DNA from: Flavobacteriales bacterium
GTDB lineage: Bacteria; Bacteroidota; Bacteroidia; Flavobacteriales; Flavobacteriaceae
DNA: 64,000 nucleotides
NCBI GenBank assembly: GCA_017303755.1
Contig: JAFLBS010000002.1
Location: forward strand, 1-64,000
Direction: 5' to 3'
The position numbers and the translations under genes are program-made. The notes under the pieces were generated by a model, which saw only the letters and a list, made by a program, of their open reading frames with translations, was not told the origin of the DNA and searched no databases. The stretch's first letter is position 1. Each line of letters opens with the position of its first letter. Below are positions 53,375 to 62,056 of this stretch, piece by piece.

Positions 53375-54531
53375 AAATAAAAAAAAACAGTTGGTTACTA
53401 TTATTTTTTTTCATTGCTTTAGTTTCTTTTGTATTATATTTTGGTTATTTTGAGTTCAATTTCTTAATGTTTTTAGGAGTTGTATTTAGTTTTGTTTTTC
53501 TTTTTAAAATTCTAGAGCTTTATAGATTTAGGAAGGGTTTAGTTGGAGATATCGCTAAGCCTCTTTACGAATTCATTAACCCTTTTCTAAATTTTAGAGA
53601 TAATAATTTTTCAAAATCTTTTTGGATAGCAATATTTATATTGGTTTTGCCAGTAATAATTATAGTTTTAAACAGAGGTAGTTTAGATGTGTTTGAAGGA
53701 GAGATGTCAATTTTAGATTCAAAAATTGAAGCAATCGCATTTTGGGGTATTTGGTTATCAATTGTCGGTATTTTAATTTCTAGTAGAGTATATTTTGAAA
53801 TAACAAATAGAAACAGTTTAAATTTTGATCAATTTACAACAATTACACTTAAAGATTTTGTAGATAACTCAGAGAATATTCCTAGAGATGAATCTAGTTC
53901 TCAAGGTAATCAAGTCAATCAAGGTAATAAAATTCAAATGATTTTACCTACTCCATTTATTGGTTATAATCATAAGCCAAAATTCCACGAAAACTTTAAA
54001 AACAAAATTATACAGCTAGCTAAGTCAAAAAAAAACATTTTTACTTTGGCAATATTGAAATTTGATATTAAAGAAATTAACTCAGTTTTAGAAATTATAG
54101 AACAAAACAAGTCGGGTACATTAGCAGACATGTGTAATGAATTTGAGTCTCCTATTTTGAAATTTCATCATAATTGGTATCAACAAAACTCATTACTTAA
54201 CGAAGATAATGCAAAGAAAGAGAGGATTAAGTTTTATAAGAATCTTTGTGAATTCTTAAAAGAACTTTATGAATTGAGTAATTGTGCTGAGAATAAATTT
54301 GAAATTAAGCATTTGAGGCTACATTATTTTAATAATTTTGAAAATGAATGTGGTATGGGAAATAAAGATATTTTCTTATTGTCTAATACTACTAAAGGTA
54401 ATTATGTTTTAGGTGATTTGAAAATATTAGAACAAGAAAGTATAGTTTTTGAACACAATGTTTATGATAATACAAATATAGGTGAGGAGTTTAGTGCTTT
54501 TTTTGATAAGTTTACTCAAAATAGAGTATAA
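53371..54531 (+). CDS. Membrane protein of unknown function, last gene of the transporter cassette
   Basis: A 386-residue protein with four hydrophobic segments in its first 155 residues (about 7-25, 28-46, 84-102, 122-142) and a cytoplasmic part of about 230 residues. The latter contains a glutamine-asparagine-rich linker (SQGNQVNQGNKIQ, about 180-190), KSKKNIFTLAILKFDIKEIN and LKFHHNWYQQNS. The layout (small membrane module, then a helical cytoplasmic domain) is seen in abortive-infection effectors, but I cannot place the domain. The gene ends the cassette, before a bidirectional terminator at 54651. Confidence 0.7.
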   Translation: MKIKKNSWLLLFFFIALVSFVLYFGYFEFNFLMFLGVVFSFVFLFKILELYRFRKGLVGDIAKPLYEFINPFLNFRDNNFSKSFWIAIFILVLPVIIIVLNRGSLDVFEGEMSILDSKIEAIAFWGIWLSIVGILISSRVYFEITNRNSLNFDQFTTITLKDFVDNSENIPRDESSSQGNQVNQGNKIQMILPTPFIGYNHKPKFHENFKNKIIQLAKSKKNIFTLAILKFDIKEINSVLEIIEQNKSGTLADMCNEFESPILKFHHNWYQQNSLLNEDNAKKERIKFYKNLCEFLKELYELSNCAENKFEIKHLRLHYFNNFENECGMGNKDIFLLSNTTKGNYVLGDLKILEQESIVFEHNVYDNTNIGEEFSAFFDKFTQNRV

Positions 54532-54886
54532 GTAAGTCTAGTTATTTGTCAAAAAATAAATTAATATTGCATATCTCAATTAACTAGTAAATGTTTTAAA
54601 AAGAAAGTTTTACGAGATAAATTGTGTTGACTATTCTTGAGTTCTAAAACAAAAAAAGACCCGCAGTTACGAGTCTTTTTTTCTGTGGAGCAGAGAGGTA
54701 TTCGTTCGAACTATTTTGATAGTGATTTGGAGCTTTTGATTAGCCAAAATAATCACCCATAATCATATTAATTAGATTCTAAATATTAGTAATTTTATTA
54801 AAAAAAGGTTGGTGGATAAATAGTGATTGTTAGCATATTTACTAAATGCATTATTTCTTTTTGAACAATAACTCCACATTAAGTAA
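54532..54886. other. Intergenic stretch, 355 bp
   Basis: Holds the terminator at 54651-54682. Beyond it I see no coding remnant or promoter-like pair. Confidence 0.5.
54651..54682. terminator. Bidirectional terminator
   Basis: AAAAAAAGAC (54651-54660) and GTCTTTTTTT (54673-54682) form a 10-bp stem with a 12-base loop. The A and T runs at either side would serve both the transporter cassette and the minus-strand gene at 54887. Confidence 0.75.
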
Positions 54887-55078
54887 CTAAGCTTTAGAGG
54901 AGAATTGCTGGCGCAAGTCACGCAGTGTAGGTGTTTTTGATTTTCCCGAAGTTTCTATTGTTTGATAAAAGGAAGGAAGAATAGCTAAAGCTATTTCAAA
55001 AACCGTGACAGCCATTTTTTTGGAGCGATAGGAAGGAGTGGCAACTGTTTTGTATAGGATTTCTTTGCTAATCATCAT
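54887..55078 (-). CDS. Small hypothetical protein, 63 residues
   Basis: The frame stays open upstream into the divergent DUF4238 gene, so I start it at the ATG at 55078 (MMISKEILYKTVATPSYRSK). It continues with a hydrophobic helix (MAVTVFEIALAILPSFYQ) and ends TPTLRDLRQQFSSKA. A decayed relative of the end occurs at 29775-29850, which suggests a family present in several copies. The function is unknown. It is divergent from the DUF4238 gene with 30 bp between starts. Confidence 0.5.
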   Translation of the reverse strand: MMISKEILYKTVATPSYRSKKMAVTVFEIALAILPSFYQTIETSGKSKTPTLRDLRQQFSSKA

Positions 55079-55108
55079 GTAATTGCGGAGAAATATTAAA
55101 TTTGTCTT

Positions 55109-56194
55109 ATGAAGCAGCACTTTGTTCCTCGTATCTATTTGAAGCAATTTTCCTCTAGAATGGGAAAAGGGTACTTTGTGAACAGTTTTGACAAACAAAC
55201 TGGAAAGCATATTCCGACCAACATCAACAATATTTGCGCAGAAACCGATTTATATACCCTTGACAATGGTAGAGAAGTTAATAATGATGTTTTAGCCGTT
55301 GAAAAAATTTACGCCAATTTTATTGAACCCCGATACTTAAAAGCCTTTACCTTACTGACTGACGATGCTGTTTTTCGGATTACGGACGGGCAACGGATTG
55401 AAATTGTTATTGGAATATTGCAACTCTATATGAGAAACCCGCGGCATTTGAAGAATGGTGTTGCTGCACATACTGCTGAAATTTCGAAACAATACCGTCA
55501 AGCAATATCCAATGGTGAAAGAGAATTAACCTACCTTGATAACCAATATAATTTAGAGGAATGGAGTGAACAGGATATCTTGCATGATTACTATAAAAAA
55601 GCCAAGCAATATTTTAGGGAACAGCATCTTGCCGTGACAGAGCAAATCTGCAACATTCATAAAGATATAAAAATAGAAGTTAATAAAATTATGGATCATT
55701 CACAGTTTATGACGAGTGACAACCCATTGATTGCGGATGACTATGTGACGGGGTATGATAATGCCCTTCTTCGTTCACAGGAATTTTATCTGACATTAAA
55801 CAGGAAATATGCTGTACGGTTGTACCATGACAATAGCAAACGGCTAAATTACATTTACAGGATGAATGTTCCGGATCAGTATGTGCATGGTTATAACCGA
55901 AAGATTTACCAAGCTTCTTCCCGTTTTGTAATTGCTGATGCTGAAGCTTTCAATGAATATCATAAATTAGAAGAAATCTTTACTAGTACCGCACTAGAGG
56001 TACGAATGGAACTTGTTAAAGAGATCCTTTCTACTGTAGCCAAACGGTTTCAGAATGATGAGGGTTATTTATTACTTAAAACACTTTATGAAAAATACGA
56101 AAAGCATGGATTTGTGACATTAGAGGAAGAAGTTGAAGTACTGGAGAGGCATTATCATTTGTTGCAAAAGGAGCGGATTGAGAGGCAACGATAG
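55109..56194 (+). CDS. DUF4238 family protein
   Basis: A 361-residue soluble protein starting MKQHFVPRIYLKQFSSRMGK, then GYFVNSFDKQTGK and ICAETDLYTLD. This start (HFVPxxYLxxF) is the hallmark of DUF4238. The block FMTSDNPLIADDYV (about 200-213) is also typical. Function is unknown; the family occurs often in accessory or defence-like loci. The C-terminus has a charged helical region (EKHGFVTLEEEVEVLERHYH). Confidence 0.8.
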   Translation: MKQHFVPRIYLKQFSSRMGKGYFVNSFDKQTGKHIPTNINNICAETDLYTLDNGREVNNDVLAVEKIYANFIEPRYLKAFTLLTDDAVFRITDGQRIEIVIGILQLYMRNPRHLKNGVAAHTAEISKQYRQAISNGERELTYLDNQYNLEEWSEQDILHDYYKKAKQYFREQHLAVTEQICNIHKDIKIEVNKIMDHSQFMTSDNPLIADDYVTGYDNALLRSQEFYLTLNRKYAVRLYHDNSKRLNYIYRMNVPDQYVHGYNRKIYQASSRFVIADAEAFNEYHKLEEIFTSTALEVRMELVKEILSTVAKRFQNDEGYLLLKTLYEKYEKHGFVTLEEEVEVLERHYHLLQKERIERQR

Positions 56195-56466
56195 CCAAGA
56201 AAAAAGGAATAGCAGTAAATATTAAGAAATTGAAATTTTCTATTTACTTTAATTTTAAATTATAAAACAAAGGTGATTAATAAGCCATATTGTTTTGTAT
56301 TTATAGGTAATCAAACCTTTACATTTTCAGTATAATGGTGTCTAATTACATCATCACTATCAACGTGGAATACTTTGTCCGCTTTGCTAATGGTTTAAGT
56401 GAATTACAAAAGTAAAATAAGTTATATATATGCTTCTTTTTAAAGTTGAAACCCTATAAGATATTG

Positions 56467-56916
56467 TTAATTAGCGAAATTATCTTCAAAAAAAGGTATT
56501 ATTGTGTTTGTATCAATAAGGTCTTTAGTTACTTCATTCTTAGTTTGAGTATTTAGAATGATAATTTTAGCACACGGGTTTTTACCAATAAAAAAAATAA
56601 ATTCAGAAGAATCCTGCTTAATTTTAAATCCATATTGAGGAATAGCGGGGCAATTTTTTGAATTATCATTTGAATAATTAGTACTATCGTTTAATAATTC
56701 CTTAAACTCTTTAAATTGTTGTTTTTCAATTTTTTTTGCATCAATAACCGAATATCCTTCATAAAATAATTGACCTTTAGTACCTTCGTTGTCATACTTT
56801 ATTTTATATATATATGTTTCAGCAATTTTATCAAACTCCACAGTTAGATTGTTGCTGGAATTGTTTTTAGTTGCACAAGCCATAAATAATAATAGAATAC
56901 TAATATAAGTTCTCAT
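56467..56916 (-). CDS. Small lipoprotein beside the caspase-like gene
   Basis: I use the ATG at 56916, which gives MRTYISILLLFMACATKNNS with a lipobox-like LFMAC. The longer frame up to 56961 lies inside the caspase gene. The mature 135 residues contain VEFDKIAETYIYKIKYDNEG, NCPAIPQYGFKI and FFIGKNPCAKIIIL; two cysteines could pair. It overlaps the end of the caspase-like gene by 4 bp (ATGA), so it is made with it and could be its partner or inhibitor. Confidence 0.65.
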   Translation of the reverse strand: MRTYISILLLFMACATKNNSSNNLTVEFDKIAETYIYKIKYDNEGTKGQLFYEGYSVIDAKKIEKQQFKEFKELLNDSTNYSNDNSKNCPAIPQYGFKIKQDSSEFIFFIGKNPCAKIIILNTQTKNEVTKDLIDTNTIIPFFEDNFAN

Positions 56917-58202
56917 TTTTTTGTTATTAAATTTTTTGCTATCGCATGTTGAGGTTTGCAAACACTACAACCACTAGCTTTATTTAAAGCAAATGATTTC
57001 GTATTGTTGATAATATTTATCCATGAACTTTCGGTTTCTTTCATATAGCTAATTTCTTCCGATAATGCTTGCAAAAAACTTGATGTAAAAAATCCGCCAT
57101 AATGACTGTTTGTCCATGACACTTCACCAACATCACTTGCTGAAACTAACAAGCTACCTTGTCGGTTAATAAAAAGATCATAAAGTTTATTATATTTTGC
57201 TGAAGCATTTGACTGCATATAAAGATAGTTATCTGCGGTACTTTGACTTATACCGATGCTAGAGTTACAACAATCTCCGAGAACAATATTTAAACGCCCT
57301 CCTTTAGAAACAATACTATCGTATACTTCCTCCAATAAAATTGTATTATTGGATGATAAAGGAACTGTGTGTGATCTTGTAAGTGCTAAACTAGGATAAT
57401 TACTTTCTTGGTTTGACCATCTAAAACCATGACCCCTATATACAAAAAAAACAATATCATTAGAATTTACAATTAAATCATCAAGTGTATTAACTAATTC
57501 AGTCTTGTTAAAATCAGTAGAACTTATTTCATAGGGGGCAAAAGATATATTTAATGTATTTGCTATTTCTTCAAATTCTGTGATAAGATGTTGTAAATCA
57601 ACTCTACAGCCACTACCAATGTCAGAAATGTCAGTATTTGCCAAAATAATTAAATGCATAGTAATACTTTCATTATCTACATTTGGTAATATAACATCAG
57701 TTGCCATCTGCAATAAGGAAATATAGTCTTCCTCATAGTCATAGTAAAATTGACGTAAATAAGTTTCAGTTAACTCATCAATATTTATCTTTTTGAATGA
57801 ATCAACAGGATACACAGTTCTTGATTTTTGGCCATTTTCGGGTTCATCAGTTGTATATGGAAGAGTTCCTTCATTAATCCATACAAAATAATCGGGATTG
57901 TATTTTTCATCATTAGTAGATTCTGTGATGTATTTTACAGAATTTCCAGTTAAAGAAAAATACGAGCGACCATCAGACCATTTCCCGCTTTTCCCTTCAT
58001 AGTCAACTTCTACAACTCTATATTCTTTTTTATTATTATAATATCCAATTCGCATATAAGCATCACCTTCATTATAATAAACTAAAAATGCAATATAATT
58101 ATTAGCTACATTTTGTTGATCATGGAATTTTATTTCATAAACAGATTGCCCATGCACGTGAAGGCAAAATAATGCTGAAAGAATAAAGAAAAGATTTTTC
58201 AT
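56913..58202 (-). CDS. Exported caspase-like (C14) protein
   Basis: The ATG at 58202 gives a signal peptide (MKNLFFILSALFCLHVHGQ); the frame is open to 58235. The 429-residue protein has an N-terminal domain with beta strands, then a caspase-fold domain: VFFVYRGHGFRW with the catalytic His near residue 260, and NIVLGDCCNSSIG with the catalytic Cys near 311, followed by LLVSASDVGEVSWTN and YGGFFTSSFLQAL. The catalytic pair is intact. As it is exported it should work in the periplasm or outside, unlike the cytoplasmic caspases of defence systems. Its neighbour is the overlapping lipoprotein gene at 56467-56916. Confidence 0.82.
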   Translation of the reverse strand: MKNLFFILSALFCLHVHGQSVYEIKFHDQQNVANNYIAFLVYYNEGDAYMRIGYYNNKKEYRVVEVDYEGKSGKWSDGRSYFSLTGNSVKYITESTNDEKYNPDYFVWINEGTLPYTTDEPENGQKSRTVYPVDSFKKINIDELTETYLRQFYYDYEEDYISLLQMATDVILPNVDNESITMHLIILANTDISDIGSGCRVDLQHLITEFEEIANTLNISFAPYEISSTDFNKTELVNTLDDLIVNSNDIVFFVYRGHGFRWSNQESNYPSLALTRSHTVPLSSNNTILLEEVYDSIVSKGGRLNIVLGDCCNSSIGISQSTADNYLYMQSNASAKYNKLYDLFINRQGSLLVSASDVGEVSWTNSHYGGFFTSSFLQALSEEISYMKETESSWINIINNTKSFALNKASGCSVCKPQHAIAKNLITKK

Positions 58203-58313
58203 TTTAATAAGCGTTAAGTAATTAAACAATATCATTAGCTCTAAAATTTAATTTTAGTTGTATTTGATAGATGGAAAACAACTTAGCTAAATTGTTGATT
58301 TTTAAGACACTAG

Positions 58314-58501
58314 TCAATCCGTGTAAACACTTAATTTTCACCTATAAAAAAATGCCTTTGGAGTTGGAAGGCATTTTATTATTAAGTTCAACTTTATTGG
58401 TTTACTATTTCTACAAGATCGCTTTCAGAGAGGGTTTTGATTTTAATGCCTGATTGGATGAGTTCTTCGGCTTTGCGGTGTTTGGTGCTTTTTTCGTAAC
58501 C
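58314..58501. repeat. Direct repeat of about 187 bp, copy 1
   Basis: Similar to 62057-62241. The first 27 bases (58314-58340 and 62057-62083) are identical, and the tract that encodes the end of a BRCT domain is alike at most positions, with small gaps in between. Both copies include a minus-strand gene end and its terminator. Confidence 0.8.
58349..58377. terminator. Terminator hairpin of the first BRCT remnant
   Basis: AAAATGCCTT (58349-58358) and AAGGCATTTT (58368-58377) form a 10-bp stem flanked by A and T runs. It lies downstream of the minus-strand BRCT remnant; a related hairpin lies at 62094-62116. Confidence 0.75.
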
Positions 58502-58580
58502 AGCTAATTTTATACTATCTTGGAAGCCGACTATCAGTGTTGTAGTGTTTTTGGTGACGGATTTTGAATCTTTTCATAGT
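58394..58580 (-). pseudogene. BRCT-domain gene remnant, copy 1
   Basis: The minus-strand frame reads SVTKNTTTLIVGFQDSIKLAG, then YEKSTKHRKAEELIQSGI and KIKTLSESDLVEIVNQ, stop. This is the C-terminal part of a BRCT domain (a phosphate-binding start, then the xKxxKAxxL helix and a final LSExDLVEI strand), as in exonuclease or ligase proteins. The upstream part of the gene is missing. A second, shorter copy lies at 62134-62250. Confidence 0.7.
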
Positions 58581-58825
58581 TAATTATATCGATAGAATTG
58601 GGTAAGAGTGGCTGTCAAATTCAAAAATACCGTCTAAAAAAAAGTTTGGTCAAATTGTACCTCTGTTAAGTCCTGTCAATACGACAATCCTTGATTTTAA
58701 CAAAAAACATCATTTCATAACTACTTGATTTGCTGTTTTTAGTTTTGTCAAAATGCATTCTTCATGTCTTAAATTAAAAATCATCAATGATTTACTTTGG
58801 TCATGTTTAATTTAAAACCTACAAA

Positions 58826-59002
58826 ATGAGTAATCTAAATAATATTTTAATCTTTTTATTGTTGTACAAAGCTATGGATATGGCTTTTCCTCAAAGAGCA
58901 GAAAAATCAACTAAATACTTTGTACTTATAATTAAAAATCTTCCAATTACAAAGCTACTGGAAGTGCTGATAGAATATTTTAAAAGAGATAGGAAAAAGT
59001 AA
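58826..59002 (+). CDS. Small hydrophobic open frame, 58 residues
   Basis: It begins MSNLNNILIFLLLYKAMDMA, then AEKSTKYFVLIIKNLPITK, and ends with a basic tail EYFKRDRKK. It has one membrane-like helix and normal codon use, and a long hairpin lies 34 bp downstream. It could be a small membrane protein or a remnant; nothing around it decides. Confidence 0.35.
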   Translation: MSNLNNILIFLLLYKAMDMAFPQRAEKSTKYFVLIIKNLPITKLLEVLIEYFKRDRKK

Positions 59003-59035
59003 TTAATTTCAATTGAAGCCGATATGTCAAAACAA

Positions 59036-59093
59036 CGATAGTGCATTCTATGATAAAAATTATATTTGTTTTTTATCATAGAATGCGCTATCG
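59036..59093. terminator. Long near-perfect hairpin between converging genes
   Basis: Arms of 24 bp (59036-59059 and 59070-59093) differ at one place, where G pairs with T; the loop is 10 bases. It could be a bidirectional terminator for the small frame at 58826 and the gene ending at 59169, or the remains of a small inverted-repeat element. Confidence 0.65.
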
Positions 59094-59168
59094 GGGTTAA
59101 GAGAAAATATACAAACTGATTTACTAAAATTTTAATTTTTTGTGTATTTTCATCTAATAGAAGTGTAA

Positions 59169-60080
59169 TCAAAAAAATCCAAGACTACTAGACACGCCGA
59201 TTCCGAACCAGGGCTTGTTGTTGTAAATCCATTTTTCACCATCGGCACCTAAAGCTCTTTCCCAACCATAGGTAAACAGAAGGCCAAAATTTTGACGTCC
59301 CAAAATAATGCATGGTCCATAATTAATTGTTGCATTAGTTCGTTTATCAGTTGTTGGCCATCCAAAGGAATTATCCACATTTGAAACGTTTAGTTCTGTT
59401 GTTGCTAATCCACTGAACAGCCCTGCACTCAAATACCAGTGTGTGATTTTTCTTGGTGTAATTTCTGCAAAACCTCTCGTAAAAGTAATGTTTAATCCTG
59501 CTCCAAGACCACCCGAAACGACTTTTCGGCCATTATTATCATCACCTCTAAATCTTGCTGCAAGGGTAGAAACTCCATAGTTAAGAGAAGTAAATTTTAG
59601 ATATTGAACGGTTGAAATGCTACCAAATGTTGCGGGTGTTGGTAAACTAATGTAAGTTTTGTAGTGTGGTGTAGTTGAAGTTAAACACTGAATTGGCGGT
59701 GGAGGTAATGACCCGTTGTACTTTAATGTTTCTGTACGGTTTTGAGTAATGCCATATGGCTCGAAAACACATTTACCATTGCTATCAAGCTTTATGAACC
59801 CACGTAATGTATTGCAAATAGGGATTACCGTTGTGTTAATCGTTCCCGGAGCTGATGCGTCTTCTAGTGAAGCAATTTTGTTATATGTTTCAATAATATC
59901 GACTTCAAACTGTTTTGCATCTGCAGGAGGAACTTTTCTTGTTTGAGGTACTACATTCTTTTGTTCTCTTACCAATTTACCAGTGTCATTTGGGGTAACA
60001 TAGTAGGTCAATCTAAAGATACCTTGTGAAAAACTACACTCAAAAATTATGAGCATGAGTAGTAAAAAAAACTTTTTCAT
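59169..60080 (-). CDS. Exported outer-membrane-like protein of unknown function
   Basis: A 303-residue protein with a signal peptide (MKKFFLLLMLIIFECSFSQ). The first 140 residues hold two cysteines and a proline-rich turn (NGSLPPPPIQC). The C-terminal half, from SLNYGVSTLAARFRGDD to WFGIGVSSSLGFF, has alternating strands and a terminal aromatic residue, as in outer-membrane barrels. It is the last of four minus-strand genes starting at 61994 and probably reports an envelope function. Confidence 0.65.
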   Translation of the reverse strand: MKKFFLLLMLIIFECSFSQGIFRLTYYVTPNDTGKLVREQKNVVPQTRKVPPADAKQFEVDIIETYNKIASLEDASAPGTINTTVIPICNTLRGFIKLDSNGKCVFEPYGITQNRTETLKYNGSLPPPPIQCLTSTTPHYKTYISLPTPATFGSISTVQYLKFTSLNYGVSTLAARFRGDDNNGRKVVSGGLGAGLNITFTRGFAEITPRKITHWYLSAGLFSGLATTELNVSNVDNSFGWPTTDKRTNATINYGPCIILGRQNFGLLFTYGWERALGADGEKWIYNNKPWFGIGVSSSLGFF

Positions 60081-60151
60081 AATAAAAAAAATAGATTAAT
60101 AAATTAATTAAGTTATCACTTTTTTAAGCGTTTTTGAACGGATTAAACATG

Positions 60152-60832
60152 TTAATTATTGAGTTTGTGATCTCTAACTGTAATTGCATCTAAATCAAAT
60201 TGTGTATCAATACTATTTAATTCTATCATTTTTTTAGATATGTATATTTGAAAGTCGTTAAAACTGATTTCGTCTTTTGGATTGCTTAACTGTTTTTGTG
60301 TAATAGCATAACCATAGATTTCTTCTTGTAATTTGTCATAAGCAATGTATTTGTTGAGATTGCTTGTGATGTTTGCTTCTACTTTGAAGACAAGTGGCGA
60401 TATGGAGTAAAAGGAGGTAAGCGCAGCCATTGTGAAAAAGGTTGTCTTGAGGTATTGATTGGCTTCTTTGATTCCGTTTTGTAATGTTAGAAATATAATT
60501 ACTAATGAAATGGAAGAAAGTATCAATAACAAAGCTGATGATGCAAAATAGTAAGGATAAAATTCAAGAAATCCTTTTTTATGCTTCTCTTTTAGGTTTT
60601 CGATTCGATTGAATACATTAACGATTTTTTTCTTTTGGTTTTCATCGATTTCAGACCATGTAATAATCCCTCTCTTTTGAATACAACTATTGTGTTTGAT
60701 TGGTAATAAAATTTCATTTCCGATGGATTTTGCTTTGTTGCGTAATCCAAGAGCGCCTAATTGCCATACCAAAATTATGACAGCTACTAGCGCAACATGT
60801 TTAAACCAAACTTTTTCAAATAGTTGTTTCAT
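60152..60832 (-). CDS. Inner-membrane protein with three helices
   Basis: A 226-residue protein. A helix at about 11-30 is followed by a soluble stretch with HNSCIQKRGIITWSEI, then two helices around 92-113 and 127-148, and a charged C-terminal part. No domain is recognised. Its start codon lies 8 bp downstream of the frameshifted lipoprotein gene, and it is followed by the 59169-60080 gene at 71 bp. Confidence 0.6.
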   Translation of the reverse strand: MKQLFEKVWFKHVALVAVIILVWQLGALGLRNKAKSIGNEILLPIKHNSCIQKRGIITWSEIDENQKKKIVNVFNRIENLKEKHKKGFLEFYPYYFASSALLLILSSISLVIIFLTLQNGIKEANQYLKTTFFTMAALTSFYSISPLVFKVEANITSNLNKYIAYDKLQEEIYGYAITQKQLSNPKDEISFNDFQIYISKKMIELNSIDTQFDLDAITVRDHKLNN

Positions 60833-60839
60833 ATCATTA

Positions 60840-61135
60840 TTAGTGATTTGTTTTTATTGAATCCAGTTCAACTACTGCTGGACCTTGAATGTAGATGTAT
60901 TTACCTTCTTTCGATTTTATCACTAAAGTAGAGGTGTCCGATTCAGAATATACAATCAAAGCATTTCATAGGTTAGCATTTCATTCCCTAATTTCACCAT
61001 TACCGTTCCTGTTTCATTAGTGATGGATTCATAGTTAAAGTTATCGTAGGCCGCTTCAGCAGGGCCAAAACTGATATCGCATGAAATAAAAGTTGTTGAA
61101 ATCATGATTATAAAAAATGTGGTTTTTATTTTCAT
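60840..61135 (-). pseudogene. Frameshifted small lipoprotein gene
   Basis: From the ATG at 61135 the frame gives MKIKTTFFIIMISTTFISCD, a lipoprotein signal, and continues to GNEMLTYEML and a TGA at 60958-60956 after 59 codons. In another frame the coding sequence goes on from LIVYSESDTSTLVIKSKEGK to the TAA at 60842-60840. Together they would make about 98 residues. A one- or two-base change near 60966 explains this. It may be a true loss, a sequencing error, or slippage. Confidence 0.75.
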
Positions 61136-61142
61136 AGAGGTA

Positions 61143-61994
61143 TTAATAGCCTTTATAGTATTCTATAGTTTCAGTTTTACCTTTAATAACTCTTATCTCC
61201 TTTTGTTCTGTTTTGTGTACCTCTTTTCCATTTCCGCCAGAAAAAAGCCATTTTAACTCTACTTTATGAACACCAACTGGTAATTCATATGCACAAGTTG
61301 TTTCATTTTTATTAACATTAATTTCTTTTTCAACCTCATCGCTTCTTACTTTGAAAATTGTAATTGAAAGATTATATTCATAAAAACTTTTGCATGAAAA
61401 ACAAATGTCGCCAAGTTCTTCTGATGAGTTATCAGATTGCTTTTTTGAAGTATCCTTGTTTTCGTTTAAAGAGTTATTGCTTCCTTTTATAGTTTGTTTG
61501 TTGAGATTATCCAGAGAAGGAGTTTTTACAAAGTTTACTTTAAATGAACTAAGTGCGTCTCCTTCTTTAGTGTCAAGTAATTTTATTACAACTCTATAGT
61601 ACCCTTCAAAATCAGTAATTGTTGCAAAAATCAGAATATCAGCGGCGGCTATTTTTCCTAACTCTTTTGCCATACTAGAACCGTCTACAGATTTTAAAAG
61701 GTTTTTTTCTTTAAAAATTTGATCCAATTTTGCGCGCTCTAAAACCCTGAATTTCTTTTGATTATCCGTTCGGTTTGCTAATTCCGATGATATTTCTTCA
61801 CTTAAAAAAGAGCCAAGTTGTGTTATTGTAAGATCATTATTGATAAAGTCAGTTATTGCTGTCTTCGTTTTGCCAGTAGCTATTATTTTCTTTGCAATTG
61901 TATCCGCAACTTTTTCAATCATAGCATTGAAATCTTGACTAAAGCACGATTGAACTGAAAAAAAGAATAGCGTAAATAATATGATTTTTTTCAT
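61143..61994 (-). CDS. Exported FlgO/LpoB-like protein
   Basis: A 283-residue protein with a signal peptide ending in SCFSQ. The block KTAITDFINNDLTITQLGSFL, then SEEISSELANR, KFRVLERAKLDQIFKE and AADILIFATITDFEGY, is the fold shared by FlgO, CsgG and LpoB envelope proteins, which bind or activate partners at the outer membrane. A serine- and asparagine-rich linker (about 165-190) leads to a C-terminal domain with CFSCKSF and a final EIRVIKGKTETIEYY. It is the first gene of the four-gene run to 59169. Confidence 0.65.
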   Translation of the reverse strand: MKKIILFTLFFFSVQSCFSQDFNAMIEKVADTIAKKIIATGKTKTAITDFINNDLTITQLGSFLSEEISSELANRTDNQKKFRVLERAKLDQIFKEKNLLKSVDGSSMAKELGKIAAADILIFATITDFEGYYRVVIKLLDTKEGDALSSFKVNFVKTPSLDNLNKQTIKGSNNSLNENKDTSKKQSDNSSEELGDICFSCKSFYEYNLSITIFKVRSDEVEKEINVNKNETTCAYELPVGVHKVELKWLFSGGNGKEVHKTEQKEIRVIKGKTETIEYYKGY

Positions 61995-62056
61995 TTTAAT
62001 TAAATTTAATTGTGAAGAATAAAATTAATCTAAGTTAATCTTAACTTATTTATTAA

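Larger units (their letters stand above)
58203..58825. other. Non-coding stretch with a gene remnant and a duplicated terminator
   Basis: It contains the terminator at 58349-58377, the first copy of a direct repeat (58314-58501) and the BRCT remnant (58394-58580). In the last 240 bp I see nothing. Confidence 0.6.

Noticed and set aside
53371-54531. Assignment of the last cassette gene to the putative AbiC family
   Set aside because: The layout is similar, but I do not see the conserved blocks of that family, so the gene is left as unknown.
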